DNA of 64,000 bases from Pyrenopolyporus hunteri (Eukaryota; Ascomycota; Sordariomycetes; Xylariales; Hypoxylaceae): assembly GCA_902806595.1 (NCBI GenBank), contig CADCXC010000014.1, forward strand, positions 434,001-498,000. The letters run 5' to 3'. A program made the position numbers and the translations under genes. Below are positions 1 through 12,000 of this stretch, piece after piece; positions within the stretch are counted from its first letter, which is position 1, and every line of letters starts with the position of its first letter. A model generated the notes under the pieces. It searched no databases. It was not told the DNA's origin and was given only the letters and a program-made list of their open reading frames with translations.

Positions 1-3000
1 TATCCGTTAAAAATATAAAATTTTATACGATTATATGAAAAAAAATATATTTCGTTTAAAAATTATTTAAAAAATTATTAAAATATAAATAAAAAGTCGA
101 AATTAATATTTAATAAAATATCTTATAATAATATAAAATAATATTATAATCGTATATAAAAAGTTAAAAAAAAAATGAAAATTATTAAATAAAATATTAC
201 GTTTTAAAAAAATTTATATATAAATTAATTCGATATAAATATTTATATTATTTAATATTTTTTTATTTTTTTAATTAAATATTTATTTATCGTTAAATTT
301 AAATTTAAATAATATTTTTTTATATCTATTATAAATATTTTTTCGTTATTTATAATATTTAAAATTCGATAATTTTAAATATAAATTATATAATTTTTAT
401 AATAAAATAATTTATAATTATTAATTTAAAAAATTATTTTTTTATTAAAAAAATATTAAAATATAATAATTAAAAATATTATATTTAAATTAATATATAT
501 AATTTATAATTATATAATTTTATATTAAAAAATTTATCGTAACGATAGTAATAATAAATATATTTTTATTAAATATTTCGTTATTTTACGTAACGAAAAT
601 TTAAGGTATATATTTTAAAAATATATATAAATAACGATTAATACGAAGTTAATTATTTTATAACTTTTATAAATAAAATAAATTAATTAATATATTTTTC
701 GTAATTTTTTTATCGTACGATTATATAATATTTTTTTTTAATTTATTTATCGACGATTTTTTATCGTTTAATATAATTATAAACCTATAATATTATATTA
801 TAATAATAAATTATTATTATAATATTTAAATAAATATATAACTTTAATTTCGAATCGTTAAATATTATATAAAAATAAATATAATAAATAAATTTATAAT
901 TATTTTTTTATAAAATTATTTTTTTAAAAAAGTATTAAAATATAATAATTAAAAGTATTATATTTAAAATAATATATATAATTATAAATTTATAATATTA
1001 TATATAATAATAAATTATTATTATTATAATAATATAATTTTATATTAATATATTTATCGTAATAATAATAATAATAAATATACTTTTATTATATATTTTA
1101 TCGTTTTATATAATAAATAATTAAAGTATAAATTTTAAATGAAAATATATTTACGATTAATATAAAATTAATTTAATCGTATTTTTTATATTTATAAAAT
1201 TTAATTAATTTATTTTTTTTATTATTTTTTATTATACGATCGTATAATATTTATTTAACTATTAATTAATAATTTTTTATTAATTTAATAATTATAATAA
1301 TAAATTTAAAAATTAATTTAAATATTATATTATTTTTTTAATTAAAAAACCTCGATACGACGCGCGATATTAAAAATTAAAAATTAAATTTTATTAATAT
1401 TATAAAAAAAAAAAAAAAAAATTAAATTACGATTTAAAAAATCGCGGTTTTATATTTAAACTTCGACGATATATTCGATTAAAATTTCGATATTAATTAT
1501 TTAATAAAATTAAATTTATCGTATCGAATTATAATAAATTTTTAATACGAATTTTATAAATGTCGATTATTTTATATATTAAATATTAATATATAAATTA
1601 TTAAAAAATATAATAAATAAATATTAATTATATATATTAAATAATTTATTTTATTAAATATATAAAAAAAATATATTAAATTTAATAATTAAAAAATTAT
1701 TTTTAAATATAATTTATGATAATTTATTAAACAAATAAAAAGTTATCGATATATAATCGTAAAAATATTATACGATCGTATAATAAAAAAGTTACGAAAA
1801 AATATATTAATTAATTTATATTTATATAAAAGTTTTAAAATAATTAATTTCGTATTAATCGATATTTATATATATTTTAAAAATATATACTTTAAGTTTT
1901 TATTACGTAAAACGATAAAATATTTAATAAAAATATATTTATTATTATTATTATTACGATAAATTTTTAATACGAAATTATATAGTTATATAATTTTAAT
2001 AATAATATATATATAATTAAAACTTTTTATTATAATAATAAATTATTATTATATATATAATATTATAAATTTATAATTATATATATTATTTTAAATATAA
2101 TATTTTTAATTATTATATTTTAATATTTTTTTAAAAAAATAATTACGTGAAAAAATAGTTATAAATTTATTTATTATATTTTCTTTTATTATATTTAATA
2201 AATTAAATTATTTAATAAATATATAATTAATATTTATTTATCGTATTTTTTAATAAAATATTTTAATTATATATATTATTTATTATTATATTTATTTAAA
2301 AGTAAATTTTTAATTATTAAATTTAATATAAATTTATAACGTTTTTTTATTTAATTATTTATTATATTTTTTAAATATATTAATTAAATAATTATTTTAT
2401 ATATTATAATTAATAATATTAAATTTTAATACAGTACGTAATATTAAAAATTAAGATATAATTTTATTAATGTTATAAAAAAAAAAAAAAAAAAATTAAA
2501 ACGTCGTTAAAAAATTTATAATTTTATATATATATTTTAACGGTAAAATCGATAATTTAATAAAATTAAATTATTATATCGAATAATAATAAATTTATTA
2601 ATTATAATTTTTATTATAATAAATAATAATTATTATATATCGTAAATTTATAACTATTATTATAATTTAATATAATAATTTAACTTTATTAAATAATTAT
2701 AATTTTAATATCGACGGGTTTATATAAAAATACGGTTTAAAAAATCGTATTTTAATTTTTTTTTTTTATTATTTATAATATTAATATAATTTAATTTTAA
2801 TTAATAAAATTATTTCGTATCGATTATAAAAAAATAAATAATATTTTATAATTTTTAAAATATTACGTAATTATAATTAAAAAGTAAGTTTAATATTTAA
2901 AAATTTTTTAAATTAACGGTTTAGCGGAAAAATTACTTATGATTCGACGTGTTTAACTAAAGAGTCGTTAAGCTGTTAAAGTCGAGCGTTAATTGTTTAA

Positions 3001-3912
3001 ACCGAGGCTTATTACGCGTGTATTATATAAATCGGGTTTAATAAATTTCCGGACGGTTTTAATCCATATACGTTTATATTTAAACATTAATAACTTAACT
3101 ATTTCTAAATTAAATAAAATGAAATTTTATATATAAATACTTATAAATATTTTAAATATAAATATAATTTTTTAAAATTTTTAAAACGTATATTTATAAT
3201 ATTATAAAATAATTAATATTTTATTTTTAATAATAAAATTTTAATCGAAAATAATTTTTAATTTAATACTTTATATATATAATTATAATTATAATGAAAT
3301 TATATAAAATTTAAAGTTTTTATTAATATAGTTTTTATTATTTAAAAGTTAATAATAAATATTTAAAAATAAATTTAAAAAACTTTTATAAATATTATAA
3401 TATCGTATAAATTTAAGTAAATTATTTTTAAAATTTTTATTTTAGACGTAAAATAAACCTTTAAATATAATATTAAAATTTCCCGGCGAAAAGTAGAAAA
3501 TCCGTTAAAATAAAAATGAAAAGTAAAAATAATATTAAAATATAATATATATTTAACATTTTATTAAAAATATAAAACGTTAATAAAAATCTTCGAAACT
3601 TTACATTTAAACTTTTTAATAATTATATTAAATTATAAAAATTTTTAATTTTTTTAAAATAAGTTATTACGGTTATTATTTACGGTGTAAAATATTATAT
3701 ATTTTATTATTAAAAATAAAACGTTAATTATTTTATAATATTATAAATATATGTTTTAAAAATTTAAAAAAATTATATTTATATTTAAAATATTTATAAA
3801 TACTTATATATAAAATTTCATCTTATTTAATTTAGAAATGGTTGAGTTATTAATGTTTAAATATAAACGTATATGGATTAAAACCGTCCGGAAACTTATT
3901 AGACCCGATTTG
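1..3912. repeat. AT-rich hypermutated repeat block
   Basis: Gene-free DNA that is almost entirely A and T, with in-frame stops everywhere. The remaining C and G bases are overwhelmingly in CpG dinucleotides; CpA, CpT and CpC are nearly absent. It is built from decayed repeat copies. One family appears about 430-735 and 905-1250 in direct orientation and about 1765-2140 inverted. A second family with a poly-A core appears about 1361-1570 and 2437-2640 direct and about 2690-2800 inverted. The left edge lies outside the window; the right edge is the long-TIR element ending near 3912. This fits transposon debris altered by a RIP-like process. The identity of the original elements cannot be read. 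Confidence 0.85.
3028..3912. mobile_element. 885-bp DNA element with 212-bp inverted arms
   Basis: Positions 3028-3239 and 3701-3912 are inverted copies of one another, co-linear over 212 bp with a constant offset. TA flanks both outer ends (3026-3027 and 3913-3914). In the outermost 100 bp I compared by eye, all differences are transitions (C/T or G/A), and the CpG-containing core TTTCCGGACGG is identical in both arms. The interior is AT-only with no open frame. The structure suggests a non-autonomous TIR or foldback element that was mutated after insertion. The superfamily is uncertain; TA flanks are compatible with Tc1/mariner but TA is common here. Confidence 0.7.
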
Positions 3913-5583
3913 TACCTAGGCGGGTACATGATGGTATACACATCCTTATGATGTATTCCGTACGTACACTCGGGTTCGTGCCATGTGGGCTTCATTGTCG
4001 TTCCACGTTCCTACGTAAGAGTATTAGATCACCGCTATACTCTATAGCTGCCAGGTAGCTTTATCTCATAAATAGGCACCTACATACATGTACCTATATA
4101 TAGACTACGGGTTAATCTGACATAGAGAACGTTGTGGCTTCCTTATGTATAAGTCTGTGAAGTACTTTGCTTCGGTTGAGACTAATGTTAGTTGCCTCAA
4201 ACTTATCAACCGGTCGTAAGGCCTAACCGCTGGTATCGTTACCAGCGTCAGATTATCGCAGAGGTACTTCAGATGAATAATTCATGCAAGGGCCCGGGAC
4301 TTAACAACTTCATAGGTATTTAGCTTCATGGAGGCTCTATATATTACAAACGGCTTAGGGCCTTGGAAGGCAGATTCAATCCAAGTACCACGCCGAGTAC
4401 CTATATACTATACTTGATGCGGGGCTCATATTACCCCGCTGCACGCAAGTACTATGCACCTATCGCACGGGTCCCTACCTACATCTTCCACTTCTATGGA
4501 ATAACGAGTTCAACATGGATACAACTTTAGATACCTATGAACTAAGACATGCGATTCCTCGTTCCACGATATACTTCAATAGGTAGGCAGGTACCTAGGC
4601 AGTTAAAACCAATCCGCCATGAATATAAGCGCTTTTCAATTGTGGATGTACGTACCTCTTTATCGCGAGGCTACCTCGTGCTACCTATTAGAGTACCTGA
4701 GATACGCGGACACATAATCCGTAGGTACCTCTTATAGACCCCTCTTTGAGTCCGCCTTGGCCGGCTGGTACCTTACCCAGGGAGTAGCTCATTGGCGTGT
4801 CATCACATTACGCAATGAGGCGTTGAGTTTGGTTGTGTTGAGAGGTCGCGACTGTGCCTCGTCTCGAACTTTGGGGGTACTTGCCTCGACCTACCTCGCC
4901 TATAAACCTTATCGGGAAGTGCTGGCCTCGTTGCGCTTCTTCCGTCGCAGCCATCCTTCCTTTTCCTCTTTCTCTTCTCCCCGTTCTTACTTCTCCTTCT
5001 TCTCCTTCTTTTCTTTTCTTTTCTTCTTCTTCCCCTCTCACAATTCTTTTTCTTCCTTTTCCTAATTCTTTTTTCCGCCTTTTAAGCTCTCCGTACACGA
5101 TCTTGAAGCCGGTGAGCTCGTTTGCAGGCCTACGTGCTATTTCCGATCGGCATACGGTTTGCAAATATGCCTGTTCCCGTTATGGCCAAGGGTAAGTGAA
5201 ACAAAGTCATTAAGTCATTCCCGTGCAGTCATTTGATGTTAGGTACATTACATACCTCTTGATTACCCCACGTCAGTTGGTACGGATCACAAACTCGCCT
5301 GCCTGCTACATAATCGTATGGTGGCTCGAGTCCCTGGCTGTGTGGCGAAATACGCGTAAAATCAGGAACCAGCGAACCACGCAAGCTGTTTCTCTAGCTC
5401 GCATTTTCAGCATATCCATTTCATTTGGCCCTGTAAATTAGGCTCCCTCATTAAATTTCACACCAGTACCCCTCTTCCCTCTCCTCCCCCGACACCTCAA
5501 GCTTCCTCAACTGCGGTGTCGCACCACGGGAGTTTCTTTTTCACTACCTCATCATTTACTTTCTGCCTAGCATCACTTAAATC
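3913..5583. other. Intergenic region upstream of 5584 gene
   Basis: Base composition returns abruptly to normal at about 3913. The stretch holds several CCTA/TAGG tracts. A strongly pyrimidine-rich segment (about 4950-5090, runs of TTC and TCC) resembles the CT-rich promoter or leader tracts of fungal genes. Open frames here are low-complexity translations of that tract or random. No gene is supported. Confidence 0.6.
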
Positions 5584-6729
5584 ATGCCGCCTATTAACCA
5601 AGCTGCCATCTCAGTCGGCGTTGTCGCCATTACGGTTGCCGTTGCAGCTGCCGTAGCGGTCTACGAATCGCCTGAACTGCAGCGCATGGCCAGCGACCTC
5701 CGACGTCGAATCGCCATCGCACTCCACGCTCTAGGCGATAGCGTCAGCCCCGCAGAACGAGAGAACCTCTTCAATAGACCCGAAGATGCCGAAGGATTCC
5801 TCCGATCCCGGGGTTTTGGTGCTGATGGGGAACCGGGTGTTGATGCTGATGACGAAACTCGTCGACGGCAGCGAGAAGAGTTAATGTACTGGAATGCGGT
5901 GCGAGCACAGAGGGAGAGGGAACGCGAAGACCCGGAAAAGGCGGAATTTTCGCGCGCGCGATCTTCGACACGAGGTTCAAGTTTCGACGATTTCATGCGA
6001 CAGGACGACAGCGCCGAGAAGGGTACCTTTGTTTTTCAGACAGGATCAGAAACTCGAAACACCGAAGGCCTACTCCGACGCCGTGGAGAAGGAGCTCGAG
6101 GTCTCGCCCAGTCTGTCTACACGAATCCCTTCACCGACGAGCATGGAATAGATGAGCATATCGCCTTCGAGAACAGCTTGATGGATCCCGAAAAGGAGGA
6201 ACTAGAATCCGATATTTACAGCGCTAGCACGGAGTACGGCGTCAGGGACGAAGTCTCTCGATCCGCTATTCTATCAACCGTACCAGATGCCGTTGCCCCC
6301 CAGTTGGTCAGTATCGAGGATCGTACACAGACTCCGCAGCCGGAAACGCCACGACCGTCTGAACAAGAGTTGGGTCCCGACGAGTATATGACTGCCGGAC
6401 AAGACGACAGGGCCGATGCTTACAGCTCCATCCAGGCTTGGGCTCACGATGCCTCGACCGCCAGCTTCTATTCGCCGCTACCAGTAACGCCCGCCGGACC
6501 CCTGTCCGATGGGGAGCTCGTTAGTGATGGTATGCTGACACCGACCGACTCCGCTTCGTTGGCGGGTTCCGGTGAGGATATTGGCGACGAGGCTGCGTCT
6601 GCTAGGTCGTGGACCGAAGGTCGACATTACGACGTCATGAGCGATGACGAGGGCATGATGACCCCAGCCAGCTGGACCGAGGTCGGAAGCGTGGTAAGCG
6701 AGAGCGACACTGGTGTAGCAAATCACTAG
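5584..6729 (+). CDS. Hypothetical protein with one N-terminal TM
   Basis: Single-exon gene of 381 codons with a clean ATG after an A-rich leader. Residues about 8-27 are a hydrophobic, Ala/Val/Ile-rich stretch that would span a membrane once or act as a signal anchor. The rest is hydrophilic and probably disordered: a basic helix after the membrane segment, an R/E-rich stretch around residues 100-120, then a long acidic Ser/Thr/Pro/Glu-rich tail. I recognise no catalytic domain or known family. The unbroken frame, coding-like codon use and CT-rich promoter support a real gene. By topology it may be anchored in an organelle or ER membrane with a cytosolic tail; that is inference only. Confidence 0.75.
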   Translation: MPPINQAAISVGVVAITVAVAAAVAVYESPELQRMASDLRRRIAIALHALGDSVSPAERENLFNRPEDAEGFLRSRGFGADGEPGVDADDETRRRQREELMYWNAVRAQREREREDPEKAEFSRARSSTRGSSFDDFMRQDDSAEKGTFVFQTGSETRNTEGLLRRRGEGARGLAQSVYTNPFTDEHGIDEHIAFENSLMDPEKEELESDIYSASTEYGVRDEVSRSAILSTVPDAVAPQLVSIEDRTQTPQPETPRPSEQELGPDEYMTAGQDDRADAYSSIQAWAHDASTASFYSPLPVTPAGPLSDGELVSDGMLTPTDSASLAGSGEDIGDEAASARSWTEGRHYDVMSDDEGMMTPASWTEVGSVVSESDTGVANH

Positions 6730-7092
6730 AACGGATGCGTTTTTCCTTGTCTACTATCATATGGCTGATTTCATGGCACGGCGTCTATGGGCTAGGGATT
6801 TGGACTTCGGCAAGGTAATAAGGTTCAGCATGGAGAGATTGGGCATCCCTTGTTATTAAGCTTCTTTTTTATTTTTCGTAGTAGAGAAAGATAGAGTACT
6901 CTACTCGTAAGATGTAGTATTGCGTGCTAAATTTGGGTATCTATAGCTCGTCTCAATTCAAATATAAAAAAGAGGAAATCATTCTATCAGTGCCTCTACG
7001 CTCCCGTCTCTAGCGAACTCCTAATAACTTTTCTATAAATCAGGTGCCTTACCCTTACAACCTCTATACCGTTAGCTAACGACCAACCTACC
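6730..7092. other. Tail-to-tail intergenic region
   Basis: Space between the 3' ends of the 5584 (+) and 7093 (-) genes. It is AT-rich with T-rich runs, as expected for two facing polyadenylation regions. No gene is seen. Confidence 0.6.
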
Positions 7093-8070
7093 CTACTTTT
7101 TCTCCTCGTCCTTCACCAGCGTCTTCTTGTAATCCTCAAACAACTGCTCGACCGGGCCTCCCAGGAGCTCCGTCCAAAACGCCTTCTCCTCGTACCTTTC
7201 CTTCCGCAGCTTCTCGTTGAGCCGGCGTACGGTGCCGTCGCCGAACCGCGCCTCGAGGTACTCGAGGAAGTACGCCGTCCCCTGGTACCCGACGTCCCAC
7301 TTGGCCGGCACCTGGCCGCGCTGCCAGTGCGGCGGCGCCAGGCCGCTGCGCAGGCGCACCCAGTCGGCGACGCCCTCGACCAGCCCGCCCGGCGCGCGCC
7401 CGAGCCCGTTCCACTGGTAGCAGTGCACGAGCTCGTGGAGCAGGACCCCGGCGATCTCGGGGGCGCGCCGCGGGGGCGGCGCGATCGACGTTATGTACGG
7501 CAGCGAGAAGTGGATCTCCTTGTGGTCCGCGTCCAGATCGCTGCCCGTCGTGTAGGCTACCCCGTCCATGGCCCGCAGGATCAGGGTTACGGACCGCGTG
7601 GGCGGCGGGTGCGGGCGCGAGGCCTGGGAGCGGGGCGAATCGGGGCCGGAGTAGAGGTGCTTGTGGATCAGGCGTATGCTCGATGGCAGAATGGTCGATG
7701 CGTTGACCGACGAGAGGAATATCGAGGACCCTGCGTGCCCGATGTCTTGGATGTGTAGGCGTAGCCGCGGGATGTCGGGGGAAGAAGAGGAAGAGTCGTG
7801 CTCCTGGGATTCTCCGTTCTGCGCCTCGTCGGCCGGAGGTGCGTCCGTGTCGCCGTTCGGGTGCGTGGGAATGGCGGACGGGGCTGGCGCGTCGTGGTGG
7901 TGAGACATGCCGGGCATGAAGACGGGTTGGGGCACCGGGGTGGTTTTCGGCGGGAGAGACATCGAGGTGGGGGGAATGGTATTACTGCTCTCACGGCGTT
8001 GCGAGAGCGAGACGTGGATACGGAGGCTCGCGGTTTCGGAGATATCGTTGTCTGGGTCGGAGTAATTCAT
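7093..8070 (-). CDS. Basic secretory protein family metallopeptidase
   Basis: Single-exon gene, 325 aa. Residues about 100-310 match the plant basic secretory protein/peptidase family (PF04450). The zinc-binding motif HELVH is at residues 212-216, followed by the family block CYQWNG.G.APGGL and then VEGVADWVRLR (about 231-241), whose acidic residues are likely metal or structural ligands. Tryptophan and tyrosine positions downstream (KWDVGYQGTAYFLEY) also follow the family. Unlike plant members there is no signal peptide: the first 100 residues are polar, Pro/Ser/His-rich and probably disordered. The product is therefore predicted to be intracellular unless an upstream exon is missing. Substrate is unknown. 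Later in-frame Mets (37, 52, 55) are possible starts and would not alter the domain. Confidence 0.85.
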   Translation of the reverse strand: MNYSDPDNDISETASLRIHVSLSQRRESSNTIPPTSMSLPPKTTPVPQPVFMPGMSHHHDAPAPSAIPTHPNGDTDAPPADEAQNGESQEHDSSSSSPDIPRLRLHIQDIGHAGSSIFLSSVNASTILPSSIRLIHKHLYSGPDSPRSQASRPHPPPTRSVTLILRAMDGVAYTTGSDLDADHKEIHFSLPYITSIAPPPRRAPEIAGVLLHELVHCYQWNGLGRAPGGLVEGVADWVRLRSGLAPPHWQRGQVPAKWDVGYQGTAYFLEYLEARFGDGTVRRLNEKLRKERYEEKAFWTELLGGPVEQLFEDYKKTLVKDEEKK

Positions 8071-9086
8071 AAGGGGTAGGAGGTAAGGAGATTGATTGCT
8101 GCCTATATGCGTAGGTTACAGATTATGCGGTTAAATCCGACTTGAGGTCGGCGGTAAGGGGTGATAGATAAGGGGTGTCTCGTTGACGGCTAGGTTTCAG
8201 GTTAGTTCTGTATAATTGGTATGCGATCAATATCATAGGTATAATGAGCAATTCCAAATCATTGGACACTGGCTTCGACAACTGAGGTGGACGCTGAGAT
8301 AGACACAGGAAACGATGCGATGATGTTTACTTTGGTCAGCTTCAGCCGCGGTGCCCCTCATCGGGTTGATTTGCGGGGCGAGTTGCGTTGCTGACATTTG
8401 GGGTTTCCTAGGCCTTCCATGACGATGTGCGGTCCCTGTCCCTGCGTTGGCACGGGCCTATCACAGATAGGAGGGTTCCAATTAGCGTCATTTAACAGTT
8501 GGGACAGTTTAAGTATTAGTGTAATTTAGTGCTTGCGCAGGCCCCACAGCTGCACCGGTAGGTACGGTTCCCCCCCAAGGCTGGTTGTCCTGGTGCAGGA
8601 AGTGGCCATTTCCCGCATCAACAAGCTTGACCACTACTAGAATTATGACAACAACATACAACATACAACAATACCGGGGGAAAAATAAGCCCAGCTTTCT
8701 TCGCGGCCTCGTTGCTACCACATCATCCCAATTTTTTCGGCTTCATGCACCTGCGCATTAGTAAAAGCACATCGAGAACTACTTGGCGCGTGTTTGAAAT
8801 CAAATAGGATTTCTTAAACCATCTCATCGCAAACTTTTTGCTACTTGATCCGATTCGAATTTTCTGGATCCGAGTCAGCCAGTCGCAACAACAACAAACA
8901 GGTACATCACTCCTTGCCGGATAGTCAGGACCTTTCATCCGCTCAGGCCGCGACAAGCTCGATCGCTTAAAGACTTCGCATCCTGCTTCGCATTCTCGTA
9001 GAACGAGCTCAACTAACATACATAGGCTTGCGAACAATAGCAGGATCTACCGACGCATCGCCAGATCCTCAATTCTCCCGGGGATC
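8071..9086. other. Shared head-to-head promoter region
   Basis: About 1 kb between the divergently transcribed metallopeptidase gene (-) and STU1 (+), so it should hold both promoters. Short open frames on the minus strand show no family signal. No gene is supported. Confidence 0.6.
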
Positions 9087-12000
9087 ATGGTCGAGATGCT
9101 TACCGAGGAGCAGGTCGCTGGCCTGCTAGCCATCCTCAAGAAGGATACCTCCGTCGAAGCGAAAATCCAGCATGTCACCGCGGTCAAGTCCGCCATCAAG
9201 CATTACAGCGTACCCGATGTTTGCGTCACGCCGCTCTTCGAAGCCCTTCGAATTGCCTCTAACTCGCAGCACCCGGCCCTCGTCAACGCCGGCTTCACCA
9301 CGCTGAACCACCTCCTGACGCGCATGTCGTTACAGGAGCCCAAGTACCTTTCTAGGGAGGCCAAGCAGACGCTGCCGCTTATCGTCGAGAAGATGGGCGA
9401 CCAGAAGGACAAGATCAGGGGCTTAGCCATACAAGCGATGGCCACCATGTACAGTCAAATACCAATGGACGCCGAGAGATACGTGCGCAACACCGCCATG
9501 GTCGGAAAGAGTCCTAGGGCGAAAGAGGCGAGCATGCAATGGTTATTGCAGGTACGCGCGATTCTCCCCCTATCCCTCCAATGCGCGCGGGGAATCCATC
9601 GCTGGACTAAGACATACTAATGCGACGCAGATGCATAAGGAGCAGGGTCTACAATTCCGTTCCTACGTGCCGACCTTGATGGAGCTGCTAGAAGATGCTG
9701 ACGGCATGGTTCGGGATGCAGCCAAAAGCACAGTGATAGAGCTGTTCAGGTTCGCGAAACCCCATCCGCAGACGCATAATCCAGTACCTAACATGATATA
9801 ACTTATAGGGACGCGCCAAACGCAGCGAAGTCAGATCTCAAGAAACAATTGAAGAACTTCAAGGTGCGATCAGCCATAGAGCAGGCGATCATAAAAGAAT
9901 TGGCTCCGACGTCTTCGAGGGTGGACCCGGATTCGAGGCCCGGGTCGGCAATGCAGGGGCGACAGAATCTCGCAGCAAGCGTCTCGTCACTCGCTAGCGA
10001 ACGACCAATAACCCCAATGCCCGAGGCCAAAGCGGAGTCGGTCGAACCCTCGTACGTCAACACCCAACGAGAGCTCGACGACCTGTTCAAAGACATGCAC
10101 CAATGGTTCGAAGGCAAGGAGACCGAGCATAACTGGATGAAAAGAGAGGAGAGCATCACGAGGTTACGGAGACTTCTCGTTGGTAACGCGCCGTCGGATT
10201 TCCCTGACGCTTTCGTCGCCGGTTGCCGAGCGCTACTCGACGGTATCATCAAGGCCATCATCTCACTACGAACGAGTTTATCCAAAGAAGGATGCGCTCT
10301 CGTACAGGACCTCGCCAATACCTTTGGGCCGGGCATTGACCCAATGGTCGAGATGCTCATGCAGACTTTTATCAAATTGTGCGCCGCCACAAAAAAGATA
10401 AGCTCGCAATTGGCCAATACCACGGTGGACATTATTATTGGAAGAACTACGTATAATGCTAGGATCATGCAACACATATGGGGTGCTTGTCAAGATAAGA
10501 ATGTCCAGCCGAGGATCTACGCCACAGGCTGGCTGAAGACTCTGCTCAAGAAGGAGGCGCATCACAAGAGCCACCTCGAGCACGGCGGAGGGGTAGACAT
10601 GATAGAGAAATGTATCAAGAAGGGTCTCAACGACCCGAACCCCGGGGTTCGCGAGAAGATGCGGTCGACCTACTGGGCGTACGCCGCTATCTGGCCGGCG
10701 AGAGCCGAAGCGTGAGTTCTGTCGATATCTAACGATCTCGGTGTGATGGCTAACAATATTGCAAAGAATCATGGATGGCCTCGACTCCACCGCGCAGAAG
10801 TTATTACAGAAGGACCCCAACAATCCAAACTCGCCAAAGAAGTCCGAGGCGGCCCCCCGTCCAGGGTTAGGCCTCTCGAAGAGTACCATGACGAGCTCCA
10901 AGCCTTCGCTGAGGGAAGCTATGCTGGCTCAGAAGAGAGCCCTGACCACGAAGAATTTACCTTCCCGACCGGGTTCGGCGATGGCGACGGTCACGCCGGC
11001 GCGGAACGTGTCCGGCTCCTCGAACATGTCGGGCGCTTCGAATGCGACTGCACCCGTGACCCGAACGCGCCCAGAGTCGTCGGCTAAGTCCCACGGCGGC
11101 ATGTCGGTAGCCCCGATGCGGCCAGCCAGGCGGAGGCCGGATATTGCACCCCGGCCCGCCACCGCCGGACCGTATTCCGTCCGGTCGCACGAGGGGCCGT
11201 CGAGGGAGCAGACAAGCCCTCCTCAAAGCACGAAACCAAAAGCTACGACACCGAAAACAATCTCGGGGTCCCCTAGGAGGACTGTCCCGAGAGTCCGGCC
11301 CGGTCACGCAGCGACTGCTAGCGAATCCAGCCTCGTAACCCCATCGAAAGCGGCGGCCACTAAGACCGTCACTTCTCCGAAGGCAAGTCCGGCAAAGGCA
11401 AGTCCGGCGAAGGCGAGCCCAGCAAAGGTTAAGTCAAGCACGAGCGATATCCACGCCAGCAGCCCCTCTAATACAAATGAAGACTTGACACTTGTTGTGC
11501 CAACTATTGCTCAGTTAAAAGAGAGCATGCAGTCGATTTCACCCAAGTCTTCTCCTCGAGCTCCAGCAGTTGTTGAAGACGTTGATGTCACAGTCATCCA
11601 TAAATCTGCCACTCCGACGCCGTCAAAATCATTAAAAGTATACGAGGACCCCTTTACGGAGGAGAACCAAGCGACACCCCGTCCCGTTATCAATGGCACG
11701 GTCGATCGGCCGGTACTCGAAGACAAACCCGTAAACGAAGATGCTGCTATTCTTTCTCATCCCCCCCCAGAGGCGACTGAGATACCTGGTAGCCCCCTTG
11801 CCTCAACTGATAAGAGTCGCCAAAACTCCCGTCTCATTGATAGTGGTATTGCGCGGGTGAAGGCGCAAAACCTCGATGTGCATGGCTTCCGCAAACTACA
11901 GAGTATTCTCCGTGACAGCAAATTGATCCTTACCGACGATAAGTTTGATCCCTTACTACTAGGGCTGTTCGAGTACCTCGAATCCCCCCTGGACAACCTC

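Noticed and set aside
1..3912. Mitochondrial DNA insertion or centromere
   Set aside because: The CpG-only pattern, multiple inverted repeat copies and TIR-defined edge fit mutated transposons; no mitochondrial gene sequence is visible and the block is too small to call a centromere.
4757..5195. Overlapping frames of 102-118 codons on both strands
   Set aside because: They translate a simple pyrimidine-rich tract (Ser/Phe-rich one way, Arg/Glu/Lys-rich the other) and have no domain; more likely promoter or leader DNA.
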